A model generated the notes under the pieces. That model was not told where the DNA came from. It was given only the letters and a program-made list of their open reading frames with translations, and did no database searches. From NCBI RefSeq assembly GCF_000710465.2, contig NZ_JAIZ01000270.1, positions 34,620 through 69,235 on the forward strand: DNA of 34,616 bases, in the 5' to 3' direction. Position 1 is the first letter of the stretch, and each line of letters begins with the position of its first letter. A program made the position numbers and the translations under genes. Origin of the DNA: Kitasatospora sp. MBT63. GTDB lineage: Bacteria > Actinomycetota > Actinomycetes > Streptomycetales > Streptomycetaceae. This document shows positions 23,123-31,035 of this stretch, piece after piece.

Positions 23123-23268
23123 CCTGTCATGCGGCCTGTCATCGGGCCTGTCTGTCACCTGTCGCCTGTCACCTGTCTGTCACCTGTAATCCGCAGGTCG
23201 GACGGGGGGTTTCAGGTGCCGGTTGGTCCGCGAGACCCCTTTGGGGCGCGGCCGGAACAGGTGACAGG
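23123..23268. repeat. CCTGTC repeat array behind traB, candidate clt of element B
   Basis: CCTGTC occurs at 23,123, 23,135, 23,147, 23,158, 23,165 and 23,172, with CCTGTA at 23,183. The 12-mer CCTGTCACCTGT (23,165-23,176) has an exact inverted copy, ACAGGTGACAGG, at 23,257-23,268, next to the traB stop. No gene occupies this spacer. Streptomyces TraB proteins recognise repeated octamers in clt loci beside traB, so this is a strong positional candidate. Confidence 0.65.
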
Positions 23269-23269
23269 C

Positions 23270-25390
23270 TCAGGCGCCGGGGGCGTGGCTGCGGTGGACG
23301 TAGCGGGCTTTGCTGCCCTCGCCGACGCGGACCGCATCGCCGCTCTCGACCCACGCCTTGAGCCAGTTCTGGAGGACCGGCCGACGGGTGCCGAAGCTGT
23401 CCTTCATGGCCCGCTCCATGGCGGACGCGCCGGTGCCCTCCGGGCCTGCGGCGATCAGCAGGGCCAGAGCGGCGTCTTTCGCACCGGGCTTCTCCGGCGT
23501 CGCCTGCTCGCGTCCGCTGGTCCACGTGGACGGGTCGGACCAGTCAGCGGCACTCGCCCCGCCACCGGGCTCCTCAGCCGGCGGCAGGAGCCAGATCGAC
23601 TCCAGGTCGTCCACCGGATCGGCCGCCGCGTGCTGGTCCCAGTGCGCGGTGTGCTTCCACCCGCCCACCGGCGAACCGGCGGCCAGACCGGCGGCGGTGA
23701 CGCCGGTCGCGCCCGACTCCGGTCCTGCGGCCGGGGCGGTGTCGGCGCCGACCGTCGCGGGGGCCCAGAGGTGGCCGCAGCGTTCCATGGTCCAGCGCTC
23801 GGTGTACTCCTCGCCCGCGGCTTCCAAGGAGGGCTTGTCGAGGGCGGGGCGGCGGTGGGCAGTGATGGCGCTGATCTCCTCGATCTGGTCGGGGGTGATG
23901 CGCCACTGCTGGGCCTTGGCGGGCTGTTTGCCCTCGGTACCGACCAGCATCGACCCCGGGCCGGAGAAGGAGTCCTCGGCGCGCAGGGCGCGCCAGCCGA
24001 AGAGGTGGCCGAGTTCGGAGTCCTCGTAGGCGCCGGTGGCGACCCGGTTGGCGGCCATCTTGCGCACCAGCGGGTCCGGCAGGACGTCCTGAGTGACCCG
24101 CAGGGCCGAGAGGACGGCGCGGATCGCCATGGCGCGGGCGATCCGGATCACCTCCGAGACGCCAGCCAGCACCGCGCGGGCCTCGCGGGTGGCGGCGACC
24201 TCGGCACCCTCGTCCACGATGATGACGATCTCCGGCACGTCGGGGCCGACGGGCAGCTTGTCGTCGTTGGCGTCGCGCATGGCGTCCTGGTAGGCGACCT
24301 TGCGGCGCTTGGCGATCCGCACCGCCGCGGCCAGCATGCGCTTGGCCTCGGCCGGGGTGGAGGCCACCCAGTCCACGCCGGGGGCGGGGATGTCAGCCTC
24401 GGCCCACCTGCTGCCGGGCCGGTTGAGCTGGGCGTCACGCCAGGCGTTCAACCAGGGCAGGGCGAGCGACCCGGCGTTCAGGTCAATCACCCACACCAGG
24501 GTGTCGTTGGCCTGGTCGAGCCGGGCGATCAGGTTGTGCAGCCAGTTCGTCTTACCCGTGCCGGTGGGGCCGGTGGCGATGGTGGACGCCTGCCGCAGGT
24601 CCAGTTCCGCCCGCGCGCCGTCGGACAGCAGCGCGACCGGGACCGGGTTGTTGACGGTGGTGACCTCGTGCATCTCCTCGACCGGGAACGGCAGATCGGT
24701 GCCGGCCAGGCTGCGGGTGGTGACCTGGACCAGGACCCGGCGCCGTGAGATGCCGGGGGCGACCTGGAGGCCGCAGCCGTCCGGGAGGTCGAGGTCGGCG
24801 CCGAGGTTCTCAGCCTTGTCGGTGATCGCGCGGCGGGTAGTGCCGCCCTCGGGAAGTTCGAGTTCGAGGGTGTACCCGGCGCCGGACGGCCAATGCTCGA
24901 TACCGAGCACGGTCACGTCCACGCCGCAGACGCGCTTGATGCGATCGGTCCAGTCGGCGGCCATCTGCCGGCGGGCGCCGATCAGCAGCAAGTGGCGACG
25001 GGCCTCCTGCTCGACCTCCTCGTGCCCGGCGAGCACCGGGGCGAGGGTGCCCGCCGTGATCCCGGCGACGGCGAGCGCGCCGAGGTGGGGCCACGTCCAC
25101 GGGCCGCCGTGCGCGATCGCCCACGACGCCCAGCCTCCGGCGGTCAGCCAGCAGGACGCACGGAACGACAGCGTGGCGGCGGTCAGGCGGCGGCGGGCCC
25201 CGGCCAGGGCCGAGCCGAGCGCGCCCGCGGCACCGGCGGCGAGCGCCCACCCGGCGGGCATGCCCGTGGCGTGGCCCAGGCCCGCGGTGGTCAGGGCGCC
25301 GAGGGTGCCGTTGACGGTGCCGGACAGCACCCCGTGGGGCGCCTTCCAGTCCACCGTCAGCGGCGGCTTCTTCGTGCTGCGGCTGCTCAT
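23270..25390 (-). CDS. traB: TraB FtsK/SpoIIIE DNA translocase, element B (706 aa)
   Basis: The double-stranded DNA pump of Streptomyces conjugation. Several hydrophobic segments lie in the first ~140 residues. The motor follows with Walker A G-P-T-G-T-G-K-T near residue 275 and Walker B E-I-V-I-I-V-D-E near 390. A linker leads to a C-terminal winged helix (last ~75 residues: AKDAALALLIAAGPEGTGAS, then RRPVLQNWLKAWVESGDAV), like the FtsK gamma domain that reads octamer repeats. ATG 25,390 has GGAGG eight bases upstream. Its stop abuts the CCTGTC array, the likely clt. The N-terminal half and P-loop are unlike the element A translocase. Confidence 0.95.
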   Translation of the reverse strand: MSSRSTKKPPLTVDWKAPHGVLSGTVNGTLGALTTAGLGHATGMPAGWALAAGAAGALGSALAGARRRLTAATLSFRASCWLTAGGWASWAIAHGGPWTWPHLGALAVAGITAGTLAPVLAGHEEVEQEARRHLLLIGARRQMAADWTDRIKRVCGVDVTVLGIEHWPSGAGYTLELELPEGGTTRRAITDKAENLGADLDLPDGCGLQVAPGISRRRVLVQVTTRSLAGTDLPFPVEEMHEVTTVNNPVPVALLSDGARAELDLRQASTIATGPTGTGKTNWLHNLIARLDQANDTLVWVIDLNAGSLALPWLNAWRDAQLNRPGSRWAEADIPAPGVDWVASTPAEAKRMLAAAVRIAKRRKVAYQDAMRDANDDKLPVGPDVPEIVIIVDEGAEVAATREARAVLAGVSEVIRIARAMAIRAVLSALRVTQDVLPDPLVRKMAANRVATGAYEDSELGHLFGWRALRAEDSFSGPGSMLVGTEGKQPAKAQQWRITPDQIEEISAITAHRRPALDKPSLEAAGEEYTERWTMERCGHLWAPATVGADTAPAAGPESGATGVTAAGLAAGSPVGGWKHTAHWDQHAAADPVDDLESIWLLPPAEEPGGGASAADWSDPSTWTSGREQATPEKPGAKDAALALLIAAGPEGTGASAMERAMKDSFGTRRPVLQNWLKAWVESGDAVRVGEGSKARYVHRSHAPGA

Positions 25391-25422
25391 GAGGCATTCC
25401 TCCACAGGGTGTGGACAGGGAC

Positions 25423-25453
25423 GGGCCGCCCGCGCGCAGTGCGCGGGCGGCCC
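25423..25453 (-). terminator. Hairpin upstream of traB, element B
   Basis: A perfect 13-bp stem (25,423-25,435 with 25,441-25,453, 5-nt loop) lies between the 550-aa gene and traB, the same position as the hairpin before traB in element A (3,744-3,787), with unrelated sequence. Probably an attenuating or processing element. Confidence 0.55.
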
Positions 25454-25493
25454 AGGAACGGAGAGGGTTGTGACAGCGCCGGATGGACGACTG

Positions 25494-27146
25494 TCAGACG
25501 TTCCACTTGCGCTCGGCCTCCAGGCCGTTGCGCGGGTTCTCCACGCGCTCCAAGTCCTCGGCGTGGGCCTGCCGGAACACCGGGGCGACGTTCTCCAGCG
25601 CCTGCACCACCCGGCCCATGGCCTGGTAGCCGACGGCGATCTCCTCGCTCACGGCCTGATCCAGCGGGAGCTGCTCGGCGCCCTTCTCGGCGAGCACGCG
25701 CAGCACCTCCTGGATCGTGGCGAACGCGACCGGGAGGTCGTCGGCGAGGGTGCCGAACTCGGTCATGTGCTCCGGGTCGAAGGTCGAGGCGGCCTGGAGC
25801 ATCACGTCGGCCGCCGAGGAGAGGGAGAACGCGGGAACAGTGGACTCGAACTCGGACACGGTGGCCTCCTGATCGGTGGACTTGCCCAGGGTGATCCGCG
25901 CGACCAGACCGGCCGCACGCTTCGAAACCGCCTTCACGCCGGCGGCGGGGGCGGTGGGTTCGGGGCGGCCGGGGACGTTCACCCGCTCCGCCGGGACCGG
26001 CACCGCAGGAGTGTCCGCCGTGCCGGCCTTGCCGGTGTTGCCGGCGAGGATCGCCGCGTCGCGGGTCTTCTTCACGGCGCGGGCGCGGTCGGCCAGGCGG
26101 CGCCAGACGGCGCGCATGTGACCCGAGACCCTGCCCTTGTGCCGCCAGTTGAACGCCGCAGCCGACGCCGCGCCGACCAGGCCGGCGGCCAGGCCGGAAC
26201 CGGTCATCCGGGCCGCGTGCCGCAGCTCGGAGCGGCGGAGCATCTTCGCCTGCTGGGCCGAAACCTCCTCGGCCGCAGCCGACTTGGATCCGGCCGCACC
26301 CGCGTCGGCGCCGGTCACCGGGTCGAGACCGGCGCGCTTGCGGGCCCGCGCCAGCCCCTTGGCCAGACGCTTGTCCGTCCTCTGCGCGATCTTCGCGGCC
26401 TTCTGCGGCGACAGCCCCGGCCACCGGCCGGCCGACGGCGACCCGGCGGCGGGCTTGCGTAGGTCGTACGCCACACCGGGGCGGGCAAACGAACCACCCT
26501 TCCGCCCAGTGGAGTTGGACGTCCTGGTGCTGCCGGGGTGGTGCGCGGCGGTGCCGCCGTGAGCTGTTCGGGCGGAGACCGTGGGCCGGGACGCCCCGGC
26601 CGCGTGACCGGCGGAGCGGTGACCGCCGCTCACCGGGCCCGCGCCCGAGTGACGAGCGACGGGGACGGTGGGCGCGGAGTGGGGTGCGGCGGCGGTGTGG
26701 CCGGTGCGGTGGGCGGCGGCCCTGGTCGCGGCGCGCATGCCCGACGCGCTCGGCCCGCCGAGGCCGGACACCGGGCCGGGGGCGGCACCGTACGCGGTGC
26801 GACTGGCGGGGACCTGGCCGTACGCGCTGCCGCGGGCACCCGAACGGGCCGCCCCCGGTGTGCTGGGAAGGCTCGTCCGGCCGAGGGTGCGGCGGTTGCG
26901 GGCGCGCCGGACGGCGCCGCCGGCGGCGAGGACGGCCGCGGTTGTCCCCGCGACGGCCAGCGCCGCGGGCACGCCGAGCGCGAGCGCGCCGGAGGCGACG
27001 GTCCCGGCTGCGTTCGCGGCGGCCAGGGCCAGCGGGACACCGGGCACCGCGGCGGCCGGCACGGCGGGCGCGGTGGTGGGCTTCGGAGGGGTGGCCGGGG
27101 TTGCGGGCGCTGCCGTGACCTCGACCACGGTCGGAGTGTCGGTCAT
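25494..27146 (-). CDS. Large transfer-operon protein, Spd/Mob-like (550 aa)
   Basis: ATG 27,146 follows CAGGAGA. The N-terminal ~85 residues are Ala/Pro/Thr-rich with hydrophobic helices (PLALAAANAAGTVASGALALG, here written in part as ALAVAGTTAAVLAAGG). A long basic, low-complexity middle rich in Ser/Gly/Arg/His follows, and a C-terminal acidic helical domain (about 440-550, including AADVMLQAASTF and EEIAVGYQAMG). The architecture suits a membrane-attached adaptor of the TraB machine. The protein has no counterpart in element A within the window. It is not recognised as a characterised family. Confidence 0.8.
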   Translation of the reverse strand: MTDTPTVVEVTAAPATPATPPKPTTAPAVPAAAVPGVPLALAAANAAGTVASGALALGVPAALAVAGTTAAVLAAGGAVRRARNRRTLGRTSLPSTPGAARSGARGSAYGQVPASRTAYGAAPGPVSGLGGPSASGMRAATRAAAHRTGHTAAAPHSAPTVPVARHSGAGPVSGGHRSAGHAAGASRPTVSARTAHGGTAAHHPGSTRTSNSTGRKGGSFARPGVAYDLRKPAAGSPSAGRWPGLSPQKAAKIAQRTDKRLAKGLARARKRAGLDPVTGADAGAAGSKSAAAEEVSAQQAKMLRRSELRHAARMTGSGLAAGLVGAASAAAFNWRHKGRVSGHMRAVWRRLADRARAVKKTRDAAILAGNTGKAGTADTPAVPVPAERVNVPGRPEPTAPAAGVKAVSKRAAGLVARITLGKSTDQEATVSEFESTVPAFSLSSAADVMLQAASTFDPEHMTEFGTLADDLPVAFATIQEVLRVLAEKGAEQLPLDQAVSEEIAVGYQAMGRVVQALENVAPVFRQAHAEDLERVENPRNGLEAERKWNV

Positions 27147-27163
27147 GACGATCTCCTGCCTGG

Positions 27164-27373
27164 TCAGCGGGCCTGCTGGATGACCGCACCGACGTACTCG
27201 GGGCGGCTGGTGCGGCCGAGGTAGTGCCCGTCGGCGGCGAAGACGTGCCACCAGTCGACGGTGCCGCTGTCGTTGGTGGTGTGCGCGCAGGTGAAGCCGT
27301 GGAGCGGGAAGACGTCCACGACGCGGGTCTGCTCGAACTCCGGCTCGGGGGCCGGGATGAACTCGGTGCTCAT
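27164..27373 (-). CDS. Small conserved transfer-operon protein (69 aa)
   Basis: The paralogue of the 68-aa protein at 706-912: the same G-F-T-C-A-H-T, W-W-H, D-G-H-Y-L-G-R-T and A-V-I-Q-Q-A-R pattern. ATG 27,373 overlaps the stop of the DUF2637 frame (ATGA), so translation is coupled to the downstream part of that broken gene. Function unknown; the gene's place in the operon differs between the two elements, which suggests independent shuffling. Confidence 0.82.
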   Translation of the reverse strand: MSTEFIPAPEPEFEQTRVVDVFPLHGFTCAHTTNDSGTVDWWHVFAADGHYLGRTSRPEYVGAVIQQAR

Positions 27374-28354
27374 GACGTCTCCTCGCTCCCCGCGCCAGCC
27401 AGGGCGAGGGTCTTGGGTGTCGTGGTGCGCAGTTCCTGGTAACGGGTGGCGATCCAGCCGGTGGACCAGCCGGTCAGCTCTGCGGCGGTCCGCTGCGGCA
27501 GGCCCGCCGCAACAGCGGCCTGAACGATCTCCCGGGCCCTGTCCTCGGGCAGCCGCTCCGTGGCGGGCGCGGCGGACAGCAGGGCGGCGCGGGCCTGCTC
27601 GGCTGCCAGGCGCTCACGATGCTCACGCTCGCTCGCGGCCTGCTCACGACGTGCCCGCTCGGATCGCTCGGCGGCCTCCCGGCGGGCGCTCTCATCGCGC
27701 TGCGCGGTCTCGCGGCGAGCCTGCTCGGCCTGCTGCTCGCGCCACATCCTCAGCTCGTGCTCACGCTGCTCGCGGACCTGCGCAGCGTCGAACTCACGCC
27801 GCTCACGCTCGGCCCGCGCCGCCGCCTCGGCGGCAGCCGCGCGCTCCTCCCGCTCCTGCTGCCGCGCCTGCTCGGCCAGACGGTGGCGCTCGGCGCGCTC
27901 GGCCTTCTCAGCAGCCTCACGGGCGGCCAGCGCGCCAGCAATCGCCTTGCGGTAGGCGAGGGAAGTCTCCGCCGTGACGATCAGCAGAAGCGGCGCCACC
28001 GCGTGCACGGCCACTCCCACCGCATCGTGGTCCAGGGCGGACTTGCCCACGTTGAGCAGTACCGTCATCAGGCCGGTCATCCAACGCAGCACGACCGGCC
28101 ACCGGCCACCGGCCGCCGTCACCGCGCAGCCGAGCCAGGGTGCTGTCCATCCGCACCACGATCACCACCGCCGCATCAACCACCAACGGCAGGATCGGCG
28201 CCGTCCAACCCCAGCCCTTCGGCGTGTGCGCGGACATCAGCGGGGTCACCGTGAGCACGCTGTACAGCACCGCTCCGAACGTGATCGCCCACGTTCCGGC
28301 ACTCAGCGCCCGCTCGGCAGAACGGATCTGCTGCGGGGTCACCAGCGTGTTCAC
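27370..28354 (-). pseudogene. DUF2637/Spd-like gene, frameshifted at a 7-bp repeat
   Basis: Two frames together give one DUF2637-type protein. The upstream frame (from GTG 28,354) has the first membrane helices and STLARLRGDGGRWPV. The downstream frame (ending 27,370) continues GGRWPVVLRWMTGLMT with further helices, a long Glu/Arg coiled coil and a C-terminal helix-turn-helix-like end (GLPQRTAAELTGWSTGWIATR). The break falls in three tandem copies of ACCGGCC (28,094-28,114). With two copies the frame is continuous. As it stands, the upstream frame runs out of frame to 27,917. It may be a mutation, a phase-variable switch or a sequencing error. DUF2637 proteins are membrane regulators or spread accessories of Streptomyces elements. 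Confidence 0.85.
28094..28114. repeat. Heptanucleotide tandem repeat (ACCGGCC)3
   Basis: Three perfect head-to-tail copies of a 7-bp unit lie exactly where the DUF2637 reading frame breaks. Loss of one unit restores the frame and leaves the sequence GGRWPVVLRW intact. Confidence 0.9.
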
Positions 28355-28427
28355 GGCCGCCCCCGATGAGGCCGCCGTGAGCGACCCGTGAGCAACTGCG
28401 AGAGGCCGGTGAGCATCGCTGTCGCGA

Positions 28428-28847
28428 TCACGCCGCACCCCCCACCCCGGCCGCAATCACGGCCTCGCGGGCAAGGCCACGCTGGCGTGCCTGGCGGTTC
28501 TGTTCACTGCGCTTGAGCGCCCGGCGCTCGGCGGCGGTCAGTCCGCCGAAGACGCCGTGCGGCTCGTTCCGGCGGAGCGCACCCGCCAGGCACTTGTCCT
28601 TGACCGGGCAGCTGGCGCACACCGCCAAGGCCCGCCGGGTGGCGAACTCAACCGCGGCCGGGTCGGCGTCGGCGTCGTCCTCGTCCGGCTCGGCGAAGAA
28701 CAGGTCCGGGTCCACGCCCTTGCAGGCCGCACCGGGCAGGTTGCCGTCCGGGGACGGAACGACCTCCACGGCGTACGGGCCGGTCGGGCGGGCGATCAGG
28801 TGCGCGTGGGCGGTGCCGCGGATCCCGCGGCGGACGAACCGAGTCAT
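28428..28847 (-). CDS. WhiB-like iron-sulfur regulator, element B (139 aa)
   Basis: The WhiB signature is complete: C42, C77-x2-C80-x5-C86, then G-V-F-G-G and a basic C-terminal helix (ERRALKRSEQNRQARQRG). The four cysteines are at the same residues as in the element A protein, and the first 50 residues are closely similar, so the two are paralogues. ATG 28,847 overlaps the stop of the 80-aa gene. It is the second gene of the transfer operon. A redox- or development-linked control of transfer is inferred from the family. Confidence 0.93.
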   Translation of the reverse strand: MTRFVRRGIRGTAHAHLIARPTGPYAVEVVPSPDGNLPGAACKGVDPDLFFAEPDEDDADADPAAVEFATRRALAVCASCPVKDKCLAGALRRNEPHGVFGGLTAAERRALKRSEQNRQARQRGLAREAVIAAGVGGAA

Positions 28848-29089
28848 CACGCCGCCGCCTTCCACACCAGTGCCCGACGCCGCTTGGCCGTGCGCATCAG
28901 CGCCTTGGCGTAGCGGGCGGACTCGGGGGCGAGGTCGCGCAGAACCTCCCGGGCCACCGCGAGCCGCACCACCGTGTCGGTGGCCGTCTCCTCGTCGGTG
29001 CCGGCGAACAGCGCCACGTCAATACCGAGGGCCAATTCGGCGAACTCGGAGGCCGTAGCGGCCTCCTGGCCTGCGACAATCAGTCTCAT
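28847..29089 (-). CDS. Conserved 80-aa protein leading the transfer operon (element B)
   Basis: The first gene of the element B transfer operon, almost the same as the 80-aa protein of element A (start MRLIVAGQEAATASEFAE in both; differences are few and mostly conservative). ATG 29,089 is fixed by that alignment. It is coupled to whiB through a TGATG overlap. Such strong conservation, set against the divergence of traB, marks the pair as a stable regulatory unit. No known family is recognised. Confidence 0.87.
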   Translation of the reverse strand: MRLIVAGQEAATASEFAELALGIDVALFAGTDEETATDTVVRLAVAREVLRDLAPESARYAKALMRTAKRRRALVWKAAA

Positions 29090-29120
29090 GGGTCGTGTTC
29101 CTTCACTCGGACGGCCCTGC

Positions 29121-29150
29121 GCGGCTCCGGTGTGCCAGCACCGGAGCCGC
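29121..29150 (-). promoter_or_regulatory. Leader hairpin of the element B transfer operon
   Basis: A perfect 12-bp stem GCGGCTCCGGTG / CACCGGAGCCGC with a 6-nt loop lies 32 nt before the first ATG. Its sequence is unrelated to the element A leader hairpin, but its position and strength match. Confidence 0.55.
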
Positions 29151-29794
29151 AGCCGTAGCGACAGGTACGGGCGGACGCTCGACGAGCGACCGCGGAAACC
29201 CGACGTGCCGCCGCCGAAGCGGTGCACGCCGGGAACCGTGAGCGCTGGTCGGTGCCTCACTGGCCAGCGGCACAGCGAGGCGACCTATGGGACTCGCGGA
29301 TGATCAGGCCCATTGGGACCTTCTTCTGTTCGAGCAACAAGGAATTCGCACTGCAAGGGGGGTCACGCCCCCACTCTCCGGCCGTTGCTCGCGGTCACCG
29401 GGCCACCTCGCCAGTCAGGGCCGAAGCCCCTGTCCCCTGGCCTTTGCAGAGATTGCAGCGTCCTCCGCCTCAGCTCACAGCCGCCCCTCGGAGGGCGGTC
29501 ACGCCGCTCCCCTGGTGCGTTTTCGCAGTTCAGAGCAGCCCAAAGAAGGGTTGCCAGTTCGCCAGCCTCGCCATGCAAGACATGTTGAACATGTCTCTTA
29601 CGATGGCGCTGAACCGACGCCTCGTCAAGTCCCGTGTTGTTTGAATCGGGAGACTGCCCCGATCGCGCATCACTAGATTCGCGCGCCGAGGCATGTCGAG
29701 ATACGGCGCTGGTGGACGACCTCGCGCCTACTTCGCTACGGTCAAGTCGTCCCGCATCGTCCAAGCGCCACCGCATCGTCCGGGGGAGGACGAC
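29151..29794. promoter_or_regulatory. Divergent control region, element B
   Basis: No supported gene lies in these 644 bp between the transfer operon and the plus-strand regulator. It should hold both promoters. It contains the 17-mer GAGCAGCCCAAAGAAGG (29,533-29,549), shared with element A, and a perfect 19-bp palindrome described separately. Confidence 0.55.
29578..29596. promoter_or_regulatory. 19-bp palindromic operator
   Basis: AGACATGTT-G-AACATGTCT is a perfect inverted repeat about 200 bp before the XRE-DUF5919 start. It is a probable binding site for one of the nearby regulators, the GntR protein at 31,594-32,049 or the XRE protein itself. Confidence 0.6.
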
Positions 29795-30565
29795 ATGGTC
29801 AATGAGCGGCTTCGAGGAGCGATCCTCACAAGCGGCCTGACGGTTGAACAGATCTCGGAACGGCTCGGCGTCAGCGCCCGCACGGTGGAGCGGTGGGTCG
29901 AGGCCAAGGACCAGCGCAAGCCGTACCGACGCTTCCAGTACGCCCTTGCGAACCTCCTACAGCGCGACCTGTCGGACCTGTGGTCGGACGAGGAGAGCGT
30001 TGGCCAAACGGCCGAGGCCGGCCGGGCCGAGTTGGTCAAGCTCTACCCGCATCGGGCAGTGGTGCCAAAGGAGTTGTGGACTTCGCTGTACGCCGGAGCG
30101 ACCCGCAGCTTCGACCTGGTCGTCTACGCTGGCTTCTGGCTCTCCGAGGACCCCACCTTCTTCCGCCTGATCAGGGAGAAGGCAAGCGCCGGCGTTCCCG
30201 TCCGAATGATGTTGGGCGATCCCGACTCGCCCGCGATCGCCCAGCGCGGCGAGGACGAGGGGATCGGTCCGGCAATGGCAGGGAAAATCCGTAACGCGTT
30301 GGCCAACTACGCACCGCTGTTCAGCGTGCCGGGCGTCGAGTTCCGACTGCACGCCACCACGCTCTACAACTCGCTCTACCGCGCTGATGACGACATGCTC
30401 GTCAATGGCCACGTATACGGCGTGGGTGCCTATCTCGCGCCGGTACTTCACCTCTCGCAGGTCCCGGGCGGCGAGCTGTTCAGCACGTATGCGGCCAGCA
30501 TCGAACGGATCTGGGAGAGTTCCCGGAGGATCACTGCCCCGATGCTTGAAGGCGAGGCCGCATGA
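29795..30565 (+). CDS. XRE regulator with DUF5919 domain (256 aa)
   Basis: ATG 29,795 follows GGGGGAGGA. The N-terminal ~55 residues are a helix-turn-helix (GLTVEQISERLGVSARTVERWVE). The C-terminal part matches DUF5919, with YPHRAVVPKELWTSLYAGA and, later, RLIREKASAGVPVRMMLGDPDS, resembling the phospholipase-D-like fold, though no HKD motif is seen. Such proteins commonly precede Nudix genes in Streptomyces AICEs. Its stop overlaps the Nudix start (ATGA). It may be the activator (Pra-like in role) or immunity regulator of element B. Confidence 0.87.
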   Translation: MVNERLRGAILTSGLTVEQISERLGVSARTVERWVEAKDQRKPYRRFQYALANLLQRDLSDLWSDEESVGQTAEAGRAELVKLYPHRAVVPKELWTSLYAGATRSFDLVVYAGFWLSEDPTFFRLIREKASAGVPVRMMLGDPDSPAIAQRGEDEGIGPAMAGKIRNALANYAPLFSVPGVEFRLHATTLYNSLYRADDDMLVNGHVYGVGAYLAPVLHLSQVPGGELFSTYAASIERIWESSRRITAPMLEGEAA

Positions 30566-31035
30566 GCCGGATCGACTACATCAACGACCCCAGCGCGCCG
30601 GCAGCGAACTCCGTGGTCCCGTCGGTCGTGGCCGTCGTCCAGGACCAGGCCGGTCGCGTGCTCCTGATCCACAAGACGGACAACGGACTCTGGGCGCTGC
30701 CCGGTGGCGGCCACGACATCGGCGAGTTCATCGCCGACACGGTGATCCGCGAGGTGCGCGAGGAGACCGGGATTGACGTCGCGGTCGTGACGGTCACCGG
30801 GCTCTACACCAACCCCGGGCACCGTATGGCGTACGACGACGGCGAGGTCCGCCAGCAGTTCTCCATCTGCTTCCGCGCGCGGCCGGTCGGCGGAGAACTT
30901 CGGACGAGTGAGGAATCGAAGGAGGTCCGCTGGATCGACCCAGCGGACCTCGGTGACCTCGACATCCATCCGTCCATGCGGCTGCGGATTCAGCACGCCC
31001 TCGACCCGGATCGCGTTCAGCCGTACATCGGTTAG
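30562..31035 (+). CDS. Nudix hydrolase, Pif-like (157 aa)
   Basis: A perfect Nudix box (G-x5-E-x7-R-E-V-R-E-E-T-G-I) is found at about residues 50-72, after the strand GLWALPGG; it binds Mg2+ and cleaves nucleoside diphosphates linked to another moiety. In pSAM2, the Nudix protein Pif blocks redundant transfer between cells that already carry the element. The synteny here (regulator, Nudix, GntR, all in an AICE) supports the same role, but the sequence alone shows only the Nudix fold. ATG 30,562 overlaps the regulator's stop. Confidence 0.92.
   Translation: MSRIDYINDPSAPAANSVVPSVVAVVQDQAGRVLLIHKTDNGLWALPGGGHDIGEFIADTVIREVREETGIDVAVVTVTGLYTNPGHRMAYDDGEVRQQFSICFRARPVGGELRTSEESKEVRWIDPADLGDLDIHPSMRLRIQHALDPDRVQPYIG

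Noticed and set aside
22154..24748. 864-codon open frame on the plus strand opposite ssb and traB
   Set aside because: Gly/Ala/Val-rich shadow of a high-GC minus-strand operon; no ribosome site and no recognisable domain.
24300..26462. 720-codon open frame on the plus strand opposite traB and the 550-aa gene
   Set aside because: Arg/Ser/Ala-rich antisense shadow; the opposite strand has clear Walker motifs.
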